Shown: positions 9,046-19,192, counted from the first letter of the stretch. The stretch is 64,000 nucleotides of DNA from Bifidobacterium myosotis (GCF_002259745.1 NZ_MWWW01000013.1:152451-216450); one strand, 5' to 3'. The notes: generated by a model not told the origin, from the sequence alone. Translations and numbers: made by a program.

Positions 9046-9084
9046 GGATTCCCTTTCTGGAGTCAAAAAAACAAACTGGTTGAA

Positions 9085-9123
9085 AGTATATACACGCTTA
9101 TGCATATTTATGCATAAGCGTGT
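9085..9123 (-). promoter_or_regulatory. argG promoter -10 with ArgR-type palindromic operator
   Basis: A perfect palindrome with 15-base arms (9092-9106 and 9109-9123, 2-base spacer) is centred on TGCATATTTATGCA, close to the ArgR box pattern of inverted TGAAT/ATTCA half-sites. On the minus strand a TATACT -10 (9085-9090) abuts it, so the operator covers the -35 region, consistent with repression by ArgR plus arginine. The same core and layout occur upstream of argC. Confidence 0.8.
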
Positions 9124-9265
9124 TGGGATGTGAGATGCCGAGAGGAGCAAAACAGGTATTCGTCAATTGTAGCGTTTACGCATGCGGCGCATTCGCCCTC
9201 GCACGGACCGGCAGACCGCATCCGCCTATCCAGCAGGGCTTCCTCGTCTGAAGTAGCCGCGGCGG

Positions 9266-9802
9266 TTACTTGGAGGCGAGGGCGAGCAACCAGTCACGAC
9301 GGGCGACGGCGGCGGCATCGTCGGCGCAAATCGCCATGACCGTATCGTCGCCGGCGATGGTGCCCAGCACGCCGTCCAGCGGCTGGCGGTCGATGACCGA
9401 CGCCACATACTGCGCCGCGCCGGACGGCGTGTGCACCACCACGAGATTGCGGGCCGCGGCCACCGAGGTCACCAGCCCGGACAGCACGCGCGACATTTGT
9501 GCCTCGCCGCGCTGTCCCACATCCTCACCGCCCTCCGAGGCGGTTTGCGACCGGTCCACGGTGTAGGCGACCGTACCGTCGCGCAGACGCGTCTTGACCG
9601 CGTGCATCTCATCCAGATCACGGCTGAGCGTAGCCTGGGTCACCACGATGCCCTCGTCGAGCAGAATCCGAGACAGCTGCGACTGCGAGGTGATGATATG
9701 CGTGGCCAGCGCCTGTTCGATGGCGCTCAGCCGAGCGGCCCTCGTGGCCGGACGCTGCAGCGACGGCTGGTTCTCATGGTTCTCGCTCATGCGAGCGGTC
9801 AT
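9266..9802 (-). CDS. argR: Arginine repressor
   Basis: 178 residues from the ATG at 9802, which overlaps the argF stop as ATGA. A second ATG at 9790 would give 174. The N-terminal winged-helix domain (about 25-95) includes [20 protein letters not shown] and [11 protein letters not shown], the ArgR DNA-reading region. The C-terminal oligomerisation and arginine-binding domain (about 115-178) shows [20 protein letters not shown] and [12 protein letters not shown], where the GTIAGDDT loop binds arginine. It should repress the argC and argG promoters through the TGCATATTTATGCA operators. Being inside the operon it controls, it would be self-regulated. Confidence 0.96.
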   Translation of the reverse strand: MTARMSENHENQPSLQRPATRAARLSAIEQALATHIITSQSQLSRILLDEGIVVTQATLSRDLDEMHAVKTRLRDGTVAYTVDRSQTASEGGEDVGQRGEAQMSRVLSGLVTSVAAARNLVVVHTPSGAAQYVASVIDRQPLDGVLGTIAGDDTVMAICADDAAAVARRDWLLALASK

Positions 9803-10764
9803 GCCAGCAGGCTTTCGTCGCCGCGGGCCTTGCCGGTCAGCCAGGTCAGCAACGCCTTTTGCGCGTGCAGTCGGTTCTCGGCCTCGTCCCAGACCACGGA
9901 CTGCGGTCCGTCGATCACCTCCGGCGTAACCTCCTTGCCGCGGTAGGCGGGCAGGCAGTGCTGGAACAGGGCATCCGGCTTGGCCAGCGCCATCAGCTCG
10001 GCGTTGACCTGATAATCCCAGAACGGCTTGGAACGGATGGCGTATTCCGCTTCCTCGCCCATGGAGACCCAAGTGTCGGTGAAGACGCAATCGGCGTCCT
10101 TGACGGCCTCCTTGGCATCGGTGGTCACCAGAATGGAGCCGCCGTTCTCGCGGGCGATGCGTTCGGCGTCGGCCACGATGTCCGGACGGGGCAGGTAGCC
10201 GTAGGGACCGGCCACGCGCACGTTCATGCCGGCCACGGCACCGCCGAGCAGGTAGGAGTTGGACATGTTGTTGGCCGCGTCACCCACGTAGGCGATGGTC
10301 TGGTTCTTGAGGTTGTCCACACCGCCGCGGTGCTCCGCAATCGTCTGGAAGTCGGCGAGGATCTGGCACGGGTGGAAGTCGTCGGTCAGGGCGTTGACCA
10401 CCGGGTGGGTGCTGTACTTGGCCATCTCCTCGACGCGGTCCTGGCCGAAGGTGCGCCAGACCACGCCGTAGGCCATGCGGTCGAGCACGCGGGCGGTGTC
10501 CGCCACCGGTTCGCCGCGGCCCAGCTGGGAGCCGGACTTGTCGATGACCAACGGATAACCACCGAGCTCGGCCACGCCGATGGAGAAGCTAGAGCGGGTG
10601 CGGGTGGACGGCTTGTCGAACAGCACGGCCACGGCCTGCGGGCCGGCGAACGGCTGCCGGTAGAAGCGGTCCTTGTGGAATTTGATGGCGAGCTCGAGAA
10701 CCTGCTTCTGCTCCTCGTGGTCGAGGTCGTCATCGCGCAGCATGTGGCGCAGTTCTGGGGTCAT
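9799..10764 (-). CDS. argF: Ornithine carbamoyltransferase
   Basis: 321 residues. It transfers the carbamoyl group from carbamoyl phosphate to ornithine to give citrulline. The carbamoyl-phosphate binding motif is [10 protein letters not shown] (family STRTR). HPCQILADF is the second substrate loop. The ornithine side carries DTWVSMGEE, and [11 protein letters not shown] is the conserved HCLP active-site motif. The length is normal. It overlaps argR by 4 bases and lies 139 bases after argD, so it is probably cotranscribed with the upstream arginine genes. Confidence 0.97.
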   Translation of the reverse strand: MTPELRHMLRDDDLDHEEQKQVLELAIKFHKDRFYRQPFAGPQAVAVLFDKPSTRTRSSFSIGVAELGGYPLVIDKSGSQLGRGEPVADTARVLDRMAYGVVWRTFGQDRVEEMAKYSTHPVVNALTDDFHPCQILADFQTIAEHRGGVDNLKNQTIAYVGDAANNMSNSYLLGGAVAGMNVRVAGPYGYLPRPDIVADAERIARENGGSILVTTDAKEAVKDADCVFTDTWVSMGEEAEYAIRSKPFWDYQVNAELMALAKPDALFQHCLPAYRGKEVTPEVIDGPQSVVWDEAENRLHAQKALLTWLTGKARGDESLLA

Positions 10765-10903
10765 GGTGATCTCCTTTGTTGTGATACGTATTGTGGGGCG
10801 CTTCCGATCATCAGTGACGCCGTTCCCTCAGGAGGAGCCAGAGACGAAACGGGATGCCCGGACGTATGCGCGGCCTCTCGGAGACGAGGCGGCCACGGAT
10901 ACG

Positions 10904-12208
10904 TCAGTCGTTGGGAAGGTCGGTTGGAACGGTCTTGAGGATGGCGATGGCCTTGTCCACGTCATCGGCGGTGACGATGAGCGGCGGGGCGAAGCGCAGC
11001 GCGTCGGGGGCCACCGCGTTGACGATGAGCCCATGTTCGAGGCAGTGGTTCATCACGGCGTGGGCGCACGGGTGCTTGAGTTCCACGGCGTCCAGCAGAC
11101 CGCGACCGCGCACGTCCACATACAGCGGATTGCCGGTGGCCATGATGCCCTCGCGCAGCTGGCGACCGCGCTCCTCGGCGTTCTCGACGAGATGCTCGTC
11201 CTCGATCACGCCGAGCGTGGCGAGCGCCGCGGCCGCGCCCAGTGGATTGCCGGCGAAGGTGGAGCCGTGCGAGCCGGGGGTGAATAGCGCGGAGAGCTTG
11301 GCGCCGAAGGCGATCATGCCGCCCATCGGGAAGCCGCCGGCCACGCCCTTGGCGAAGGTAACCATGTCAGGGGTGACGCCGCCGGACAGGTCCTCGCGCT
11401 GGAACGCGAACCACTTGCCGGTGCGGCCGATGCCGGTCTGCACTTCGTCGATGATGAGCAGCGCGTGGTTGATGTCGCACAGTTCACGTACGAACTTGAC
11501 ATAGTCGGCGCCGAGCGGCCGCACACCGGCCTCACCCTGGATGAGCTCCAGAATCACCGCAGCCACCGGGCCTTTGCCGTACCTGCCGAGACCCGTCTGG
11601 GCGAAGGCGTCGTGCAGGGCCAGCTTGTCGCCGGCGCGCACGAATTCGATGTTCGGCACCAGCGGGTCGTAGGGCTTGCGGATGCCGGGCTTCCAAGTGG
11701 CGGACAGCGCGCCCATCGTACGACCGTGGAAGCCGTGGGTCATGGCGAGGATACGGGCCGGCTTGCCGCCGACCGACGGCAGCGCGCCCGGGAGGGTGCG
11801 GCCATACAGCTTGGCAAGCTTCAGCGCCGCCTCGTTGCCTTCGGCACCGGAATTGCCGAAGTACACTTTGGAGCCTTCGGGGGCGCCGGCGAGCTTGACC
11901 AGCTTGGCGGCCAGCTCGATCTGCGGCTCGGAGGCGAAGTAGTTGCTGATGTGCGCCATGCGTCCGGCCTGCGCGGCGACGGCCTCGACCCACTTCGGGT
12001 GTGCGTAGCCGAGCGAGTTCACGGCGATGCCGGCAAGGAAGTCGAGGTATTCGTTGCCGTCGACGTCCCAGACGTGCGCACCCTTGCCGTGGTCCATCAC
12101 GCGAAGGGGCGTGCCGAACACGTTCATGTGGACCTGGGCGTACTCCCCCAGCCACCTGCTGTCCTCGGCGCCCAGGGTTTCCTTGTGTTCTGTGGTTTCA
12201 GCAGCCAT
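10904..12208 (-). CDS. argD: Acetylornithine aminotransferase
   Basis: 434-residue class III PLP-dependent aminotransferase, which converts N-acetylglutamate semialdehyde to N-acetylornithine with glutamate as donor. Conserved blocks include [57 protein letters not shown], and the PLP-lysine region [17 protein letters not shown], where the Lys of FAKG forms the Schiff base. Its ATG at 12208 lies inside the end of argB (11-base overlap), which indicates coupled translation. Its position between argB and argF supports argD over other class III enzymes. Confidence 0.96.
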   Translation of the reverse strand: MAAETTEHKETLGAEDSRWLGEYAQVHMNVFGTPLRVMDHGKGAHVWDVDGNEYLDFLAGIAVNSLGYAHPKWVEAVAAQAGRMAHISNYFASEPQIELAAKLVKLAGAPEGSKVYFGNSGAEGNEAALKLAKLYGRTLPGALPSVGGKPARILAMTHGFHGRTMGALSATWKPGIRKPYDPLVPNIEFVRAGDKLALHDAFAQTGLGRYGKGPVAAVILELIQGEAGVRPLGADYVKFVRELCDINHALLIIDEVQTGIGRTGKWFAFQREDLSGGVTPDMVTFAKGVAGGFPMGGMIAFGAKLSALFTPGSHGSTFAGNPLGAAAALATLGVIEDEHLVENAEERGRQLREGIMATGNPLYVDVRGRGLLDAVELKHPCAHAVMNHCLEHGLIVNAVAPDALRFAPPLIVTADDVDKAIAILKTVPTDLPND

Positions 12209-13154
12209 AGGAGCTCCTCATCTCCAGTCCCTCCTCGGGCACGACCATGGTGCCGATGCCTGCGGAGGTGAATATCTCGTTCAGGATCGAATGCGGTTTG
12301 CGGCCGTCGATGATGTGGGCCTGGGGCACGCCGCCGTCGATGGCACGCACGCATGCCTCCATTTTCGGACGCATGCCGGATTCCAGATCGGGCAGCATGT
12401 CGCGCAGCGTCTCGACGCCGATGCGGCCGATCAGCGAGTTCTTGTCCGGCCAATCGGCGTACAGGCCGTCCACGTCGGTCAGGATCACCAGCTTGTGGGC
12501 GCCCACTGCGGCGGCGAGGGCCGCGGCCGCCGAGTCGGCGTTCACATTGAGCACCTGCGTGGCGTCCTCCTCGTTCGGTGCCACGGAGGAGACGACCGGG
12601 ATGCGCCCGGCCGCCACCAGATCTTCCACGGCGGAGGCGTCCACGGAGACCACGTCGCCCACCAGACCGATGTCCGTGGGCTCGCCGTCGATGACGGGCC
12701 GACGCTTCATGGCGGAGAACAGGCCGCCGTCCTCGCCGGACAGGCCGACCGCCATCGGGCCGTGGGCGTTGATGAGGCCCACCAACTCGCGCGAGACCTT
12801 GCCGGTGAGTACCATGCGCACCACATCCATGGCCTCGGGCGTGGTGACCCGCAGGCCACCCTTGAACTCGGACTTGATGCCGAGCGCTTTGAGCATATGG
12901 GAGATCTGCGGTCCGCCGCCGTGCACGACGATCGGGTGCAGACCCACCTGACGCAGGAACACCATATCCTCGGCGAAGCAAGCCTTCAGATGTTCGTCGA
13001 TCATGGCGTTGCCGCCGTATTTGACCACGATGCGCTGGCCGGCGAACTCCTCAAGCCACGGCAGCGCCTCGATGAGCACCTCGGCCTTCTGATCGGCGCG
13101 CAGATCGGTATGCACGTCGAAGTGGAACCCGGGTCCCTTCAATTCAGTAGCCAT
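12198..13154 (-). CDS. argB: N-acetylglutamate kinase
   Basis: 318 residues of the amino-acid kinase family. It phosphorylates N-acetylglutamate. The nucleotide-binding start is [29 protein letters not shown] binds the substrate, and [20 protein letters not shown] with ILTDVDGLY is typical of arginine-inhibited enzymes. An N-terminal helix before the kinase core ([13 protein letters not shown]) matches the hexameric, arginine-sensitive type, so feedback inhibition is likely (inference from the family). It is separated from argJ by 142 bases holding a long hairpin. Confidence 0.96.
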   Translation of the reverse strand: MATELKGPGFHFDVHTDLRADQKAEVLIEALPWLEEFAGQRIVVKYGGNAMIDEHLKACFAEDMVFLRQVGLHPIVVHGGGPQISHMLKALGIKSEFKGGLRVTTPEAMDVVRMVLTGKVSRELVGLINAHGPMAVGLSGEDGGLFSAMKRRPVIDGEPTDIGLVGDVVSVDASAVEDLVAAGRIPVVSSVAPNEEDATQVLNVNADSAAAALAAAVGAHKLVILTDVDGLYADWPDKNSLIGRIGVETLRDMLPDLESGMRPKMEACVRAIDGGVPQAHIIDGRKPHSILNEIFTSAGIGTMVVPEEGLEMRSSYGC

Positions 13155-13190
13155 TCCTTGTTATTCCTCATCTTTCATCCCCGCGGAGGG

Positions 13191-13282
13191 ACGGGTTTCG
13201 GCGCCGGTGTCCGTTGCGAGACCGCAGGCTAGCCGAACGGCCTTGAGCGTGTCTATCAACACACGCCGGCGCCGAAACCCGT
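13191..13282 (-). promoter_or_regulatory. Long hairpin in the argJ-argB gap
   Basis: A perfect 17-base inverted repeat, ACGGGTTTCGGCGCCGG (13191-13207) with its complement at 13266-13282, spans 92 bases between the argJ stop and the argB start. After a bulged base, TGT/ACA extends the stem. There is no T run after it, so it is not a classical terminator. It may be a processing or stability element that sets the ratio of argCJ to argBDFR products. Confidence 0.6.
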
Positions 13283-13296
13283 CAGCTCCCGTGGAA

Positions 13297-14472
13297 TCAG
13301 CTTTCGTAGTCGGCGTTGATATGTACGTACTCGTGGGTCAGGTCGTCGGTCCAAACAGTGGCCTCGGCGTCGCCGGCGTTCAGGTCGATGTCGATATGGA
13401 CTTCGCGCGGGGTCATGTCCACCTCGCTGCGGTCGCGTCCGGCACCGCCGTTCTCGCAGATGCGCACGCCGTTGACGTCCACGGTCACCTTGTCCGAATC
13501 GTAGGGTGCCACGCTCTCGGGGACCGTGCCCAAGGAGCTCACGATACGTCCCCAGTTCGGGTCGTTGCCGGAGATGGCGCACTTGAGCAGGTTCGAGGCC
13601 GCCACCGCACGCCCGCATGCCAGGGCCGCGTCCTCGGTGGTCGCGCCGGTCACGGTGATGCGGATGTCGTGGGATGCGCCCTCGCCGTCGCCGATGATCT
13701 GACGAGCCAGCGAAGAGCAGGCCTCACGCACAAGCCGGTTGAACTCGTCCTTGTCCGGTTCGACGCCGGAGGCGCCGGAGGCGAGCAGTAGCACCGTGTC
13801 GTTGGTGGACATGCAGCCGTCCACGTCGATGCGGTTGAACGAATGCTCGGCGGCCTGGTTCAGCGCGGCCTGCATCTGGCCGCCGCTGACCACGGCGTCC
13901 GTGGTGATGACGCACAGCATGGTGGCCAGCTGCGGGGCTATCATGCCCGAGCCCTTGACCATGCCGCCGATCTTCCAGCCGTTGGAGCCGGTCAGGGTGA
14001 CGGTCTTCGGCTTGGTGTCGGTGGTCATGATGGCCTGCGAGGCGTCCGCGCCGGCCTCGGCGGTGTTCGCCAAGGCGGCGTATGCGGTCTTCGCGCCTGC
14101 CAGTACGTTGTCAAGCGGCAACAGCTCGCCGATGAGGCCGGTCGAGCAGACGGCCACGTCGGACGGGTCCTTGGCCCCGACCAGCGAGGCCACGGTCTCG
14201 GCGGTGGCGACGGACTGCTGGTATCCGGCCTCGCCGGTGCAGGCGTTGGCCCCGCCCGAATTCAGGATGACGGCCTTGATATGACCATCCGCCAGAGCCT
14301 TGCGGCTCCACTGCACGGGGGCGGCGCAGAAACGGTTCGAGGTGAACACGCCGGCGGCCGCGTCCAGCGGTCCGTTGTTGACCACCAGGGCCAGATCCTT
14401 CTTGCCTTCGACGGCGGAAATGCCCGCCGCGACGCCCGCGGCGGAGAAACCTTGTGCGAATGTAACGCTCAC
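13297..14472 (-). CDS. argJ: Glutamate N-acetyltransferase / amino-acid acetyltransferase (ArgJ)
   Basis: 391 residues, self-cleaving ornithine acetyltransferase family. It regenerates N-acetylglutamate by moving the acetyl group from N-acetylornithine to glutamate, and in bifunctional members also acetylates glutamate from acetyl-CoA. The autocleavage site is seen at APQLATMLCVITTDA (ATML, cleaved before Thr, which becomes the nucleophile). VNNGPLDAAAGVFTSNRFCA near the start and SGNDPNWGRIVSSLG near the end are conserved blocks. The ATG at 14472 overlaps the argC stop as ATGA. No separate argA or argE is in the cluster, which fits a cyclic acetyl pathway. Confidence 0.96.
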   Translation of the reverse strand: MSVTFAQGFSAAGVAAGISAVEGKKDLALVVNNGPLDAAAGVFTSNRFCAAPVQWSRKALADGHIKAVILNSGGANACTGEAGYQQSVATAETVASLVGAKDPSDVAVCSTGLIGELLPLDNVLAGAKTAYAALANTAEAGADASQAIMTTDTKPKTVTLTGSNGWKIGGMVKGSGMIAPQLATMLCVITTDAVVSGGQMQAALNQAAEHSFNRIDVDGCMSTNDTVLLLASGASGVEPDKDEFNRLVREACSSLARQIIGDGEGASHDIRITVTGATTEDAALACGRAVAASNLLKCAISGNDPNWGRIVSSLGTVPESVAPYDSDKVTVDVNGVRICENGGAGRDRSEVDMTPREVHIDIDLNAGDAEATVWTDDLTHEYVHINADYES

Positions 14473-15569
14473 GGTGCGACTCCAATCATGGTCAGGCCCG
14501 CATCCTCAGGCAGGCCGAGTGCGATGTTCAGGGACTGGACCGCCTGACCGGCGGTGCCACGGTTGAGATTGTCGATGGCGGCGAAGGCGTAGATACGCTC
14601 GGATCGGCGGTCGGTGACCACCTGCAGATGCGCGGCGTTGGAGCCGACGATGTTGCCGGTGGCGGGCAGCATGCCTTCGGGCAGCAGCACCATGAAGTCC
14701 TGGCCTTCATACGCCTTGGCCCACACGGCACGGATCTCCTCGTCACTCATGGCGAGGGCCTTGTCCGTCATCACTGCGGAGACGGTGGCTAGGATGCCGC
14801 GGGACATGGGTGCCAGAATCGGCGTGAAACCGAGCGTGAATTCGTTGGCCGCGGCGGCGCTCTTGCCGGCGGCGTGCGCGAGGTTCTGCAGGATTTCGGG
14901 AATATGCCGGTGCGTGCCACCCACCGAATACGGCAAGGCGGACCCCAATGCCTCGGCGGCGAGCAGGTTGGTGCGCTTGAGGTTCTTGCCAGCGCCGGAA
15001 TAGCCGACAACCAAGTCGGCCACGATGCTTCTGGGCTCCACAAGCCCCTCGGCGACGCCGGGCTGGAGGGCCAGCGTGGTAGCGGTGACATTGCAGCCGG
15101 GACCCGCGATGCGCTTCACGCCAGGCAGCGATTCGCGCTGGCGGATGTACTCGCCGTTCGCGGTTTTGCCGGTGATGAGCTCGGGCATGCCGTATGTCCA
15201 GTGCTCGTAGAAGTCGCCACCATAGAACTCGTCCCACGCCTGACGCTCCTCGAGGCGGTGGTCGGCGCCCAGATCGACGACGACCGCGTCCGGATCGAGT
15301 TGGGCGGCCAGCTTGCCGGATGCGCCGTGCGGCAGGGCCAGGATGATGACATCATGGCCGTTGAGCACTTCGGGCGTGGTGTCCTCAACGACCAGTTCGG
15401 CCAATTGGGGAATGTGGGGCATGTGCTTGGCCATGGAATCCCCCACCGAGGAATGGCCGGCCACGCAGGTGACCTCGAAGTCGGGATGCGCCGCCAGAAT
15501 GCGCAGCGCCTCGCCACCGGCATAGCCTGTGGCCCCGGCCACGGCCACTGTATATTTCGCCATACTCAT
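14469..15569 (-). CDS. argC: N-acetyl-gamma-glutamyl-phosphate reductase
   Basis: 366 residues from ATG 15569. ATG 15563 gives the common MAKYTVAVAG start and is equally possible, with GGAAAAGAG serving either. It reduces acetylglutamyl phosphate with NADPH. The Rossmann start is VAVAGATGYAGGEALRIL. The active-site cysteine lies in AGPGCNVTATTLALQP, and GGTHRHIPEIL carries the conserved His. It is the first gene of the argCJBDFR unit. Tandem ArgR-type boxes and a TATACT -10 lie just upstream. Confidence 0.97.
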   Translation of the reverse strand: MSMAKYTVAVAGATGYAGGEALRILAAHPDFEVTCVAGHSSVGDSMAKHMPHIPQLAELVVEDTTPEVLNGHDVIILALPHGASGKLAAQLDPDAVVVDLGADHRLEERQAWDEFYGGDFYEHWTYGMPELITGKTANGEYIRQRESLPGVKRIAGPGCNVTATTLALQPGVAEGLVEPRSIVADLVVGYSGAGKNLKRTNLLAAEALGSALPYSVGGTHRHIPEILQNLAHAAGKSAAAANEFTLGFTPILAPMSRGILATVSAVMTDKALAMSDEEIRAVWAKAYEGQDFMVLLPEGMLPATGNIVGSNAAHLQVVTDRRSERIYAFAAIDNLNRGTAGQAVQSLNIALGLPEDAGLTMIGVAP

Positions 15570-15596
15570 CTCTTTTCCATTAAGGTGTCTCGGACG

Positions 15597-15634
15597 AGTA
15601 TACGCGATTATGCAAACTCATGCATATTTATGCA
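15597..15634 (-). promoter_or_regulatory. argC promoter -10 with overlapping ArgR-type boxes
   Basis: Minus-strand TATACT lies at 15597-15602. Immediately upstream are two overlapping TGCA-N6-TGCA motifs, at 15611-15624 and 15621-15634. The latter is TGCATATTTATGCA, identical to the core of the argG operator. The shared spacing from the -10 in both promoters supports an ArgR site. Confidence 0.75.
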
Positions 15635-15748
15635 CTGCGGTGTGTTGATATGTGAAACACCCCATGCGCGACATCGCAGACCGGACAGACCAGACAAGCC
15701 CGGCCCCGACCGGGCCGAATCGGCGGCAAGCCCCGGTCGCACGGCGTC

Positions 15749-16552
15749 TCAGGCGGACAGCGATGAGTCGCCGGTCGAGCCGGAGCCGCCGGAACCGTTG
15801 CCCATAAGCTGCTGCAACGCCTCCTGATACAGCGTCGAGGCGTCGACGCCGTTCATGGCCATCCAGATGACCGCGATGGTGTACAGCACGTTGATCACCA
15901 CTGCGGCCACCGCAAGACCGAAGCCCTTCATATGGAAGGTGCGGGTGCGCCACATGGCCACGACACCCATGAACGCGGAGAGCACGGGGACCGGGAAGAA
16001 CAACGCGAGCACGAACGCGATGATCGCATAGGAGTCCCAGTGCCCGTACAACGGGTTCTGGGAGGGATCGTCCAGATTGACGCCGTTGTAAAAGCGCGGC
16101 GGACGGTTGCCCTGGGGCCCCTGCCCGCCGCCGGGCTGGCCCTGCGGCGGATACGGCTGCCCCTGCATGCCGGGATAGCCGCCCGGATAGTATCCGGGGC
16201 CGGCCTGCTGGGATCCATTGGGCTGCCAGCTGGACTGGCCCGACTGCCCCTGCTGACCGGGCTGTTGCCCACCCGGCTGCCCGGACCCGAATCCGGTACC
16301 CGGCCAGCCGAACTGGCCCTGACCGCCAGCCTGCTGGTTGCCCTGTGGGCCCTGCGGCCAAGCGAACGGTGAGGTCGCCCCTGCAGCGGCATCCGCATTA
16401 CCATTCACGGAATCCGACTTGGGCTTGTCGGGTTCGGGAGCGCCATAGAGGTACGGATTGTAGTCCGGTCCGTACTTGCTCCGCATCGCACCGTACTCAG
16501 GCTGCTGATACTGACCGTATTCCGGTTCGTTGTGCTGCTCCGGTTGGCTCAT
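15749..16552 (-). CDS. DUF4190-like membrane protein with Gln/Gly/Pro-rich N-terminus
   Basis: 267 residues. The first 150 or so are disordered and low-complexity (repeats of GQQPGQQGQSGQ and YPPQGQPGGGQ type). Two membrane segments follow, AIIAFVLALFFPVPVLSAF and FGLAVAAVVINVLYTIAVIW, typical of DUF4190-type small membrane proteins. A 40-residue tail ends in a Gly/Ser stretch. It begins 23 bases after pheT and is probably read from the same transcript. The function is unknown. Such proteins are common in Actinobacteria and are thought to sit in the envelope. Confidence 0.75.
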   Translation of the reverse strand: MSQPEQHNEPEYGQYQQPEYGAMRSKYGPDYNPYLYGAPEPDKPKSDSVNGNADAAAGATSPFAWPQGPQGNQQAGGQGQFGWPGTGFGSGQPGGQQPGQQGQSGQSSWQPNGSQQAGPGYYPGGYPGMQGQPYPPQGQPGGGQGPQGNRPPRFYNGVNLDDPSQNPLYGHWDSYAIIAFVLALFFPVPVLSAFMGVVAMWRTRTFHMKGFGLAVAAVVINVLYTIAVIWMAMNGVDASTLYQEALQQLMGNGSGGSGSTGDSSLSA

Positions 16553-16575
16553 GGCGCTCCTTGATGGTCGTTGTG

Positions 16576-19185
16576 TCAGGCACGCAGCTGGGCGCCGATT
16601 TCGGCGGCCTTGGCCACGATGGCCTGACGGATGGCGTCGCTGTCCTCGGCGGACAGGGTCTTGTCCGGGGAGCGGAACACCACGGCGTAGGCCAGGGACT
16701 TCTTGCCCTCGCCCACCTGCTCGCCGGTGAAGACGTCGAACAGCTCGATGGATTCGAGGTTGGCGCCGGCCGCCTCGCGTACCACGGCCTCAAGCTGGGC
16801 GGCGGTCACGGTGGAGTCCACGGTGAAGGCCAGATCCTGCTTGACGGGCGGGAACGTGGAAATCGGCTTGGCCTGCACGGGCTTGCCGCTCAGCGTGCCG
16901 AACAGCGCGGTGAGGTTGAGCTCGAACGCGGCCGAGTGGGCCGGGAAGCCCAATGCCTCGTTGACGCGCGGGTGCAGCTCGCCGACCCAGCCCACGAACA
17001 GGTCGCCCACCATCACGCGGGCGGCACGGCCGGGATGCCACTGTGCGGGCACGTTCTGCGCGGCCGGCTGGTCGAGTTCGATGACGGCGCCGATACGGTC
17101 GGCGATGCGACGCACGGCCTCCACGGCGTCGGACCAGTCGACCGAGCGCTTGCCGCCCAGCCAGCCTTCGTCCTCGGCGAGTCCGGTCAGGATGCCGGCC
17201 ACATGGTCGGGCTGATCCGGCAGACCGGCGTCAAGCGCGGCGAGCTGCTCCTCGCTCGGACGCACGCCGCCCGGAAGGGCGGGGATGACCGGGGCGTTCG
17301 GGTCCCACAGGTACACATGACCGAGCTCGTACAGGGAGACGTTCTCAATGCCGCGACGGATGTTGCGCTGCACGGTGGTGGCCAGCGTGGGCAGGATCTC
17401 GCGGCGCAGGAACGGCCGATCGCCGTAGAGCGGGTTGGCGATCTCGACGCTCACCTGCTTGGTGGCCTCGGGGTCGTAGCCGAAGGCCTTGTAGTCCTCG
17501 TCACCCACGAACGGGTAGCTCAGCGCCTCGACCATGCCGTACTCGGCAAGCTCGTCGGCGATGCGACGGCGACGCAGCTGGTCCGGGGTCAGGCCCACAC
17601 GGCCCTCGACCGGGGCCGGAGGCACGGTGACCGGAATCTGGTCGTAGCCGACCAGACGGGCAATCTCCTCGACCAGATCGCACGGCTCGTTAAGGTCCGG
17701 ACGCCAGGTCGGTGCAGTGACGGAGAACTCGCCGTTACCGCCGCCGGCCACAGTGCAGCCGATGTCGGTAAGGATGTCGGAGATGCGGTTGATGTCCACG
17801 TCGAGACCGGCCACGCGAGCCACCTCGGAGGCCTTGAAATGGATGGTCTTCGGACGCGGCGTGCGGTTGAGGTCATTCGGGAAGTCGCTGGGCTCGCCAT
17901 TGCCGTAGCGGGCCAGCAGCTCGGCGGCCATTTCGGCGGCGGCCGGCTGCAGCGCGGTGTCGACGCCGCGTTCGAAGCGGCGGGACGCCTCGGAGGGGAT
18001 CTTGTGACGGCGGGCCGAACGAGCGATGGTCACCTGATCGAAGTGCGCGGCCTCCAGCAGGATGTTCTTGGTCTCGGCGGTCACCTCGCCGTACATGCCA
18101 CCCATGACGCCGGCGATGCCGATGATGCGGGAGCCCTTCTCGCCGTTCGGGGAATCGGTGATGAGCAGGTCCTCGACGCTCAGGTCGTGGTTCTTGCCGT
18201 CGAGCGTGGTGAGCTTCTCGCCTTCACGGGCGCGGCGCACGACAATCGGACCCTCGAGCTTGTCGAGGTCGTAGGCGTGCATCGGCTGGCCCAAATCGAG
18301 CATCACGTAGTTGGTCACGTCCACGGCGAGCGACAGCGAACGCATGCCGGCGCGGGTCAGGCGGCGGCGCATCCAGTTGGGCGTGTGCGCGGACGGGTCG
18401 AAGTTGCGCACCACGCGGGCGTAGTAGCGGTCGCAGCCGGGCACGCCGTGGATCGGGTTCTGGTCGTCGATCTCAACGTCGATGTCCACCTTGGTGCCGG
18501 GCTCGTAGCCGGCCGTGTCCGGTGCCTTCTCGCTGAGGGCGATCGCCGGATCGGTGTACGGCTGGCCGGTGGAGTGGTGGTATTCGCGTGCCACGCCACG
18601 GTAGGACAGCGTGTAGCCGCGGTCCGGGGTGATGTTGATCTCCAGCAGCGGCTGGTCGAGATGCAGCAGGTGCATGGCGTCCTGGCCGGGCTTCAGCGCG
18701 TCGTACTCGGCCTTGGAGAAGCCGTAGTTGCGCAGCAGGATGATGCCGTCGTGGTTGTCGCCCAGACCCAGCTCGCGCTCGGAGGCGCACATGCCGTTGG
18801 AGATGTGGCCGTAGGTCTTGCGCGGCTCGATCTTGAAGTCGCCGGGCAGCACGGCACCAGGCAGGGTCACGACGACCTTCTCGCCGGCGGCCATGTTCGG
18901 GGCGCCGCAGATGATGCCGCGCGGCACCTTGTTGCCGTTCTCGTCGGTCTCGTTGTATTCGGGGCCGACGTCGACGTGGCACCAGTTGATGACCTTGCCG
19001 TTCTTCTGCGGTTCGGGGGTGGCGTCCACGACGTAGCCCACCACGATCGGGCCGGTCACCTGGGAGGAGTGGATCTCCTCCTCCTCAAGGCCCACCTTGA
19101 CGAGGTCCTTGGCAAGCTGTTCGTAGGTCAGGCCTTCGGGAACCTCGACATGGTCCTTGAGCCAATCGATATCGATCATAGGCAT
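16576..19185 (-). CDS. pheT: Phenylalanyl-tRNA synthetase beta subunit
   Basis: 869 residues, full length for the bacterial beta chain. In order: an EMAP-like tRNA-binding fold (about 40-155, WCHVDVGPEYNETDENG), B3/B4 editing domain (about 220-400, with ALSEKAPDTAGYEPG before it and DVTNYVMLDLGQPMHAYDL inside), B5 DNA-binding-like domain (about 430-510), catalytic-like core (PTLATTVQRNIRRGIENVSL) and the C-terminal ferredoxin-fold anticodon-binding domain (FPPVKQDLAFTVDSTVTAAQ). It starts at ATG 19185 with GGGGGAG upstream (ATG 19179 is the alternative) and follows pheS by 7 bases. Confidence 0.97.
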   Translation of the reverse strand: MPMIDIDWLKDHVEVPEGLTYEQLAKDLVKVGLEEEEIHSSQVTGPIVVGYVVDATPEPQKNGKVINWCHVDVGPEYNETDENGNKVPRGIICGAPNMAAGEKVVVTLPGAVLPGDFKIEPRKTYGHISNGMCASERELGLGDNHDGIILLRNYGFSKAEYDALKPGQDAMHLLHLDQPLLEINITPDRGYTLSYRGVAREYHHSTGQPYTDPAIALSEKAPDTAGYEPGTKVDIDVEIDDQNPIHGVPGCDRYYARVVRNFDPSAHTPNWMRRRLTRAGMRSLSLAVDVTNYVMLDLGQPMHAYDLDKLEGPIVVRRAREGEKLTTLDGKNHDLSVEDLLITDSPNGEKGSRIIGIAGVMGGMYGEVTAETKNILLEAAHFDQVTIARSARRHKIPSEASRRFERGVDTALQPAAAEMAAELLARYGNGEPSDFPNDLNRTPRPKTIHFKASEVARVAGLDVDINRISDILTDIGCTVAGGGNGEFSVTAPTWRPDLNEPCDLVEEIARLVGYDQIPVTVPPAPVEGRVGLTPDQLRRRRIADELAEYGMVEALSYPFVGDEDYKAFGYDPEATKQVSVEIANPLYGDRPFLRREILPTLATTVQRNIRRGIENVSLYELGHVYLWDPNAPVIPALPGGVRPSEEQLAALDAGLPDQPDHVAGILTGLAEDEGWLGGKRSVDWSDAVEAVRRIADRIGAVIELDQPAAQNVPAQWHPGRAARVMVGDLFVGWVGELHPRVNEALGFPAHSAAFELNLTALFGTLSGKPVQAKPISTFPPVKQDLAFTVDSTVTAAQLEAVVREAAGANLESIELFDVFTGEQVGEGKKSLAYAVVFRSPDKTLSAEDSDAIRQAIVAKAAEIGAQLRA

Positions 19186-19192
19186 GGGTAAC

